From an uncultured Mycoplasmatota bacterium (GTDB lineage: Bacteria; Bacillota_I; Bacilli_A; RF39; UBA660): 46,170 bases of DNA. Below the pieces are notes generated by a model, which was not told where the DNA came from, did no database searches, and worked only from the letters and a program-made list of their open reading frames with translations. Below are positions 43,601-46,170 of this stretch, one piece after another. The translations under genes and the position numbers were made by a program. The stretch spans positions 1-46,170 of the forward strand of contig CAMZCT010000013.1 of NCBI GenBank assembly GCA_947305065.1, read 5' to 3'. How positions within the stretch are numbered: position 1 is the stretch's first letter; each line of letters opens with the position of its first letter.

Positions 43601-44820
43601 AGAATGGTTTGGTCATTTTCATTTGAAAGACTATATTCTGTTGTAGTTTTTCCCTCTTCATCTGTTACGCTATATGTTACAGTGCCATCTTCAACAGTGT
43701 AAGTTGGTTCACTTCCGGTTGTACCTTCACCACTTTGATTCTCATTTCCAAGGATGTGACTGTAGAAATCATGTACAGATTCATCTTTATTACTAATTGG
43801 TTTACCATTTACCAAGTATTTTACACCTGTTACGTTACCATCTTCATCATATTCATATTGAATAGTGTATTCAAGACCGTCATCACCAGTGTAAGTAATT
43901 GATTCTAATTTTCCGTTTTCATCATATTTACGAACACCATCTAGTTCACCTAGAGAATCTTTTCTATTTTGTAACTCTTCTAGTACCTTTTCCTTCATAC
44001 CATCAGGTAAATTATCAAGTTCTTTTAAAGTTTCTTCTGATAATTCTCCATTTTCTAGGTATTCAGCCGTTAATCTATCACTAGTGTTCTTTAGAATTAA
44101 TTCTTTATTTTTATCTGAGTAATAATAATCTTCAGAGTAGAATTCTTCTTTAGTAAGTTTTTTGTTTTCGTCGAAATTTAATTTTCCAGTATCCTCATCA
44201 ATTGTAACGTCTTTATAATAATCTGTTGTAGTAACAAATTTACCTTCTTCTTCACTCCAACCCCAGCGTTCTACTTCAGCATACTGAGTACCATCTTCTG
44301 CAGTGTATACTCTTGCTTCAACAATTTTACCATGGTCAAGAGTTTTAATAGATGTGTATCCTATTCCATTTTCATCTAGAGATGTCAATTCAGGGTGTTC
44401 AGCAAAGTAATTTTGTTGGGCAGTATTAAAAGCCTCTGCACCAGCAGTTGTTTTTAAAGATGTTGTATGGAAAGCTCTAGCTGCACTAACGGCTTTTTTG
44501 TATTCATCGTCCAACCCTTTAACTTCATATGTACCTTCTTCAAGATTGGTAAACTTAGCAGCCATACCACTCACAAGTGCTGACCAGTTATCAAAAGTAC
44601 TCATAAAGTCTTCTAATGTACCTGAGTTTTCATCCCATGCTGATAGTAACTTTGTAGCACCAGCTCCGTACATCGCGCCATCTGCAGTTGTCAATTGAGT
44701 TGCCATTTCGCTATCGGTTGATGCATAAGTTTCAGCAATGGTTGTGAATATATCACCCATTGTATTCATTGCTGTTATAACTTTGTCTTTGCTAAATAAC
44801 TCTGTATCATTTTCTGCCAT
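40630..44820 (-). CDS. Giant YD-like repeat protein with WXG-like N-terminal domain
   Basis: A 1396-residue acidic protein. The N-terminal ~105 residues are helical and contain YGAGATKLLSAWDE...FDNW, similar to YSGDAASQILAQWENLK...FDEW of the 110-aa protein encoded two genes upstream, so a T7SS-type targeting domain is likely. From about 150 to 1150 are many degenerate repeats of the YD/RHS sort (YDENGKLESITYTGDDGLEY, YEYDEDGNVTGVKY, YNPDGTIKEITFTDENGV, YDETTGLKT), which form beta-strand ladders. The C-terminal ~200 residues (ending YLYDAANNCIYKSK) have other repeats (PIYLDSAGGIYKIDG). No signal peptide and no nuclease motif were seen. It is likely exported, perhaps as a surface fibre or polymorphic-toxin-like shell. 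The start follows AAAGAGGTGAAAAT. Confidence 0.75.
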   Translation of the reverse strand: MAENDTELFSKDKVITAMNTMGDIFTTIAETYASTDSEMATQLTTADGAMYGAGATKLLSAWDENSGTLEDFMSTFDNWSALVSGMAAKFTNLEEGTYEVKGLDDEYKKAVSAARAFHTTSLKTTAGAEAFNTAQQNYFAEHPELTSLDENGIGYTSIKTLDHGKIVEARVYTAEDGTQYAEVERWGWSEEEGKFVTTTDYYKDVTIDEDTGKLNFDENKKLTKEEFYSEDYYYSDKNKELILKNTSDRLTAEYLENGELSEETLKELDNLPDGMKEKVLEELQNRKDSLGELDGVRKYDENGKLESITYTGDDGLEYTIQYEYDEDGNVTGVKYLVNGKPISNKDESVHDFYSHILGNENQSGEGTTGSEPTYTVEDGTVTYSVTDEEGKTTTEYSLSNENDQTILKIGENEYIVEYDENGFVFKYADIGKEVDEETAQELTEAMKALMGNNYAKGLINYQDGDVQYSIDEEGNVSTHQELDGADGKLPKGNLDITYNPDGTIKEITFTDENGVTNNYTEEQLEGLLNPEPIDNGDGTVSSYEYDPSNGNITITTTDKDDETKVKRVETIDKTTNQTTIETYNYDETTGLKTSKDIEIKDADGNVIETGTTEYVYDEQNNEVGYTETTNGGEPEYYYIDSETDEMVQVSEEQYGQLTSSEPAYDDDQNPIEYEVSNGKYITTTVDKEDETKVLEKITLDIETGITETEEHDYDKDTVTTTTKIPESEDSEAHEYIKVESGNGDFISGEYDEVPVDEDELEKLIDGVSSPDEEGNYTEYSVVKDEDGEHNYVQEVKKNSDGEQLSLRQYEKVINPDTEELETKHTYEYEYDETDHDVIKSRTVDNCVVTEEQEKAIREGLHDNTEATIEEGQFVTYTYNDNGKPASCTTETTNGDPVLTKDFTYRSDGTLLQTLETVHDTNATVQTNYDTKEIRTSTITTETNGTATTTTTINYQTDGETPKDKTINGNNLTLNYDYASDLTNNAGEAIGQNHAQKVRYNGEITITYQDDGVTIKEETLTSGSIEIHNTYSDDGKIETYQKIAGTTVHEVSFSETGRMTTEVNTTYANSNRDENQITRIVTSNYSAGKYTGGRTDHPQTNEYEVFDSERKIISRQVKVDDVYFSYDENGVVTTNHPTYNKSEDSYNFTPATIDAMAKTRQMPQYAGKDQESVYTDFLENAEEGNIIIFEKGSYFQYDPITGDSGYEIPVYLDEGAAYQVQGDKLVNLNDPTEYYYIDILKDSGSYMYGANKGDFTYDQLRIMRENYNGEGNDGYSETNIDKWTVGEAYANSAKPLDATNLGVFDTDNPIYLDSAGGIYKIDGAKTGEYQDKAKLKEEGYMASLLEDPTSYKIVLGEPKAGTEYRYNEEYHCYAYVDSSTNTMYLYDAANNCIYKSK

Positions 44821-44837
44821 ATTTTCACCTCTTTTAA

Positions 44838-45167
44838 TTAATCAGATGACATATTAGTAACTTCAGTACTAATAGTACTTATTGTTTCCTCAGCAACAGG
44901 AGTCAATCTGTGTACTTCTTTTTCAAACGCTTCTATTACTTGAGGTAAAGTATTCATTGGTTCTTCATATCTTTGTGCTCCGGAATAAAATGCCTCATAG
45001 CTGCTCCCAGACCAAGCTTTGTCATTCGGCAAATTTTTTATTACAGAAAAAATTCCAGGGATTCCACCAGTTGGATCGTCAGCTCCTGAAATATTTTCTT
45101 TCGCTTCAACTAATTTACTTTCTAAAGCCGCCATTTTTTCCGTATCAACCGCAAAAGTATATGCCAT
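44838..45167 (-). CDS. WXG100-like small protein (WSG motif)
   Basis: A 109-residue helical protein with the turn AWSGSSYEAFYSGAQRY, where W-S-G is the WXG motif, and helices on either side. The start was set at ATG 45165-45167 because AAAGGAAG lies seven bases upstream; the nine extra residues of the longer frame (MYYIERKIC) have no site. Probable T7SS substrate or partner of the 1396-aa protein, whose gene starts 17 bases later. The C-terminus ends in a Ser/Thr-rich stretch. Confidence 0.75.
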   Translation of the reverse strand: MAYTFAVDTEKMAALESKLVEAKENISGADDPTGGIPGIFSVIKNLPNDKAWSGSSYEAFYSGAQRYEEPMNTLPQVIEAFEKEVHRLTPVAEETISTISTEVTNMSSD

Positions 45168-45195
45168 ACAAATCTTCCTTTCTATATAGTACATA

Positions 45196-45244
45196 AGTAC
45201 AATATAAATAAAAGATATTCGCTATCTTTTACTTATATTGTACT
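45196..45244 (-). promoter_or_regulatory. Long perfect hairpin between WXG-like genes
   Basis: A 22-bp stem (one G-U pair on the minus strand, which would be A-C on the plus) with loop GCGAA. There is no T run behind it, so it is not a standard terminator. A second small stem CTGTGA-TTAT-TCACAG lies just upstream (45242-45257). Probably an mRNA processing or stability element setting different levels for the upstream and downstream genes. Confidence 0.7.
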
Positions 45245-45268
45245 GTGAATAATCACAGCACTATTATT

Positions 45269-45601
45269 CTACACATCTAAATCTTTAACAGTTTTTGTAG
45301 CTTCTTGTAATCTTAATGCTTCTTTAGTATTTGCAACGCATTCGTTGTACCACTCATCAAAATTACTCAAAAATTGTTTAAATGTACTTTTTAAATTTTC
45401 CCATTGGGCAAGGATTTGACTTGCTGCATCTCCAGAATAAGCATCATTTTCTGAATTGTTACCAATGTCAGCACTAATGTCTTCAGATCCTTTAGTAAGT
45501 ATGCCTTGTATAGTAGAAGCCAAGTCCATAATATTATTAAAATCTGTTTGAACGTTGGTTTCGTTATAAGTTACGGGTTTATCTGTTATGTTAGCTTCCA
45601 T
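45269..45601 (-). CDS. WXG100-like small protein (YSG motif) related to the giant protein N-terminus
   Basis: A 110-residue helical protein with AYSGDAASQILAQWENLKST and FLSNFDEWYNECV. Tyr replaces Trp in the usual WXG turn. The same pattern, Y-x-G, then W after about ten residues, then F-D-x-W, is in the N-terminus of the 1396-aa protein, suggesting common ancestry. The start was set at ATG 45599-45601, nine bases after GGAAGGA; the in-frame ATG six codons earlier contains that site. It begins four bases after the stop of the upstream WXG-like gene and is followed by the long hairpin. Confidence 0.75.
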   Translation of the reverse strand: MEANITDKPVTYNETNVQTDFNNIMDLASTIQGILTKGSEDISADIGNNSENDAYSGDAASQILAQWENLKSTFKQFLSNFDEWYNECVANTKEALRLQEATKTVKDLDV

Positions 45602-45605
45602 ATTC

Positions 45606-45950
45606 TTAATTCCTTCCATTTAAATTATTATTTGTATTTTCTTGTACATGTCCTACCATTGTTGCTATAGAGCTTGAGCCTTCAGAAGAGGTAAAGTTGA
45701 AATGATCACTAAACGCTTGAAGGTTTGCCTGCAATTTCTCTATTTGATTTGTACGGAAATGATCGCATTTTTCTTTGAAAGTATCGTAAGGTGCTCCGCT
45801 CCAGTGATTAGGATCGTCCATTGTTACATCTATTATTTTAAACATTTCATCTGTTGCATCAGCAAAATTTTTAACGTGAGTACCTACAACTTGTCCTAAA
45901 TTTTCCAATCCTTGAACGCTTACAACTAATGTTCCTGCATCAACTGCCAT
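45606..45950 (-). CDS. WXG100-like small protein (WSG motif)
   Basis: A 114-residue protein with HWSGAPYDTFKEKCDHFR, a clear W-S-G turn at about residue 50 between two helices, as in WXG100 proteins exported by type VII systems. Its ribosome site AGGAGGTGA overlaps the stop region of the YukD-like gene upstream (TAAGGAGG), so the two are tightly joined in one operon. Single Cys in the second helix. The last 20 residues (SSSIATMVGHVQENTNNNLN) are flexible. Confidence 0.8.
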   Translation of the reverse strand: MAVDAGTLVVSVQGLENLGQVVGTHVKNFADATDEMFKIIDVTMDDPNHWSGAPYDTFKEKCDHFRTNQIEKLQANLQAFSDHFNFTSSEGSSSIATMVGHVQENTNNNLNGRN

Positions 45951-45962
45951 ATTTTCACCTCC

Positions 45963-46170
45963 TTATAATAGTATTATTTTAGTACCATTCATGATTCCGT
46001 TTTCCAAGAAACTTCTTTCCGTATCATAGATGATACCTGTCTCTGCATTAATCAATGACAATTTGTCCGTCAGTTTGAACGCACCGTTGCTCATTTCATT
46101 AATGGCTTTATTTAATAAGAATATAATTTCAATAGTTTTCTTATTAACAGGAATAAAAACATTGTATCTT
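45963..46170 (-). CDS. Second YukD/EsaB-like protein, 5' end off window
   Basis: The last 68 residues and the TAA (45963-45965) of a gene that continues past the window edge. RYNVFIPVNKKTIEIIFLLN, KAINEM, and the final NGTKIILL match the locus A YukD-like protein throughout, so they are paralogues. It would be a ubiquitin-fold T7SS accessory protein. It is the first visible gene of locus B, so the upstream genes of this locus lie outside the window. Confidence 0.8.
   Translation of the reverse strand, partial: RYNVFIPVNKKTIEIIFLLNKAINEMSNGAFKLTDKLSLINAETGIIYDTERSFLENGIMNGTKIILL

Noticed and set aside
40630..44820. Classical RHS/WapA toxin with a C-terminal nuclease
   Set aside because: Repeats are only YD-like, no RHS core motif (DPxGxx) or recognisable toxin domain was seen, and no immunity gene follows.
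1..46170. Mycoplasma code (TGA = Trp)
   Set aside because: TGA ends many genes in ATGA overlaps (7615, 23292, 25902, 26645) and conserved Trp positions use TGG.

Overview
The window is AT-rich Firmicutes-type DNA. Gene content and order point to a Bacilli / RF39-like or Mollicutes-related gut lineage: ftsA-ftsZ, infC-rpmI-rplT with an L20-type leader, rlmN-stp-prkC-rsgA-rpe, Shine-Dalgarno sites of the GGAGG type, and sigma-A promoters with 17-bp spacers. TGA is used as a stop (often in ATGA overlaps) and Trp is encoded by TGG, so this is the standard bacterial code and not the Mycoplasma code. All genes lie on the minus strand except one ferredoxin. No transposase, phage gene, tRNA, rRNA or CRISPR array was seen. 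Only sequence reading was possible; family names come from recognised motifs.

Layout. (1) 1-8314: type VII secretion (T7SSb-like) locus A, read right to left from a promoter at 8344-8372: a Cys-containing helical protein, a WXG100-like protein and a small acidic protein. After a terminator, an EssC-like FHA/FtsK-SpoIIIE ATPase and a YukD/EsaB-like protein follow from their own promoter. A second terminator is followed by an acidic C-terminally anchored protein, an unknown 257-aa protein, YutD and a partial gene. (2) 8315-9084: a gene-free stretch with a candidate structured RNA and several hairpins. (3) 9085-36880: core and housekeeping genes, including ferredoxin, RluB, PRPP synthetase, a MraZ-like protein, YugP protease, a DUF4097/LiaF-like envelope pair, an acyltransferase-fold protein with an altered active site, and a beta-helix membrane protein. 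It continues with copA-copZ-ttcA-XRE regulator, an MBL hydrolase, the rlmN-stp-prkC-rsgA-rpe operon, a repeat-rich membrane protein, ftsAZ, infC-rpmI-rplT, a phosphoesterase and a HelD-like helicase. (4) 37022-46170: T7SS locus B, which looks like the substrate locus: a second YukD-like gene (cut by the window edge), three WXG-like small proteins, a 1396-aa YD-like repeat protein, a 71-aa protein, a 989-aa helical-repeat/Gly-rich protein and a DUF4176 protein.

How it fits together. Locus A encodes the recognisable motor (EssC-like) plus small substrates or chaperones. Locus B encodes candidate exported large proteins with small helical partners, one of which resembles the N-terminus of the 1396-aa protein. 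Recognisable EsaA, EssA and EssB are absent from the window. The acidic anchored protein and the 257-aa protein beside the motor are the obvious candidates for lineage-specific components, but that is inference. Most operons end in intrinsic terminators whose hairpins overlap or abut the stop codon.
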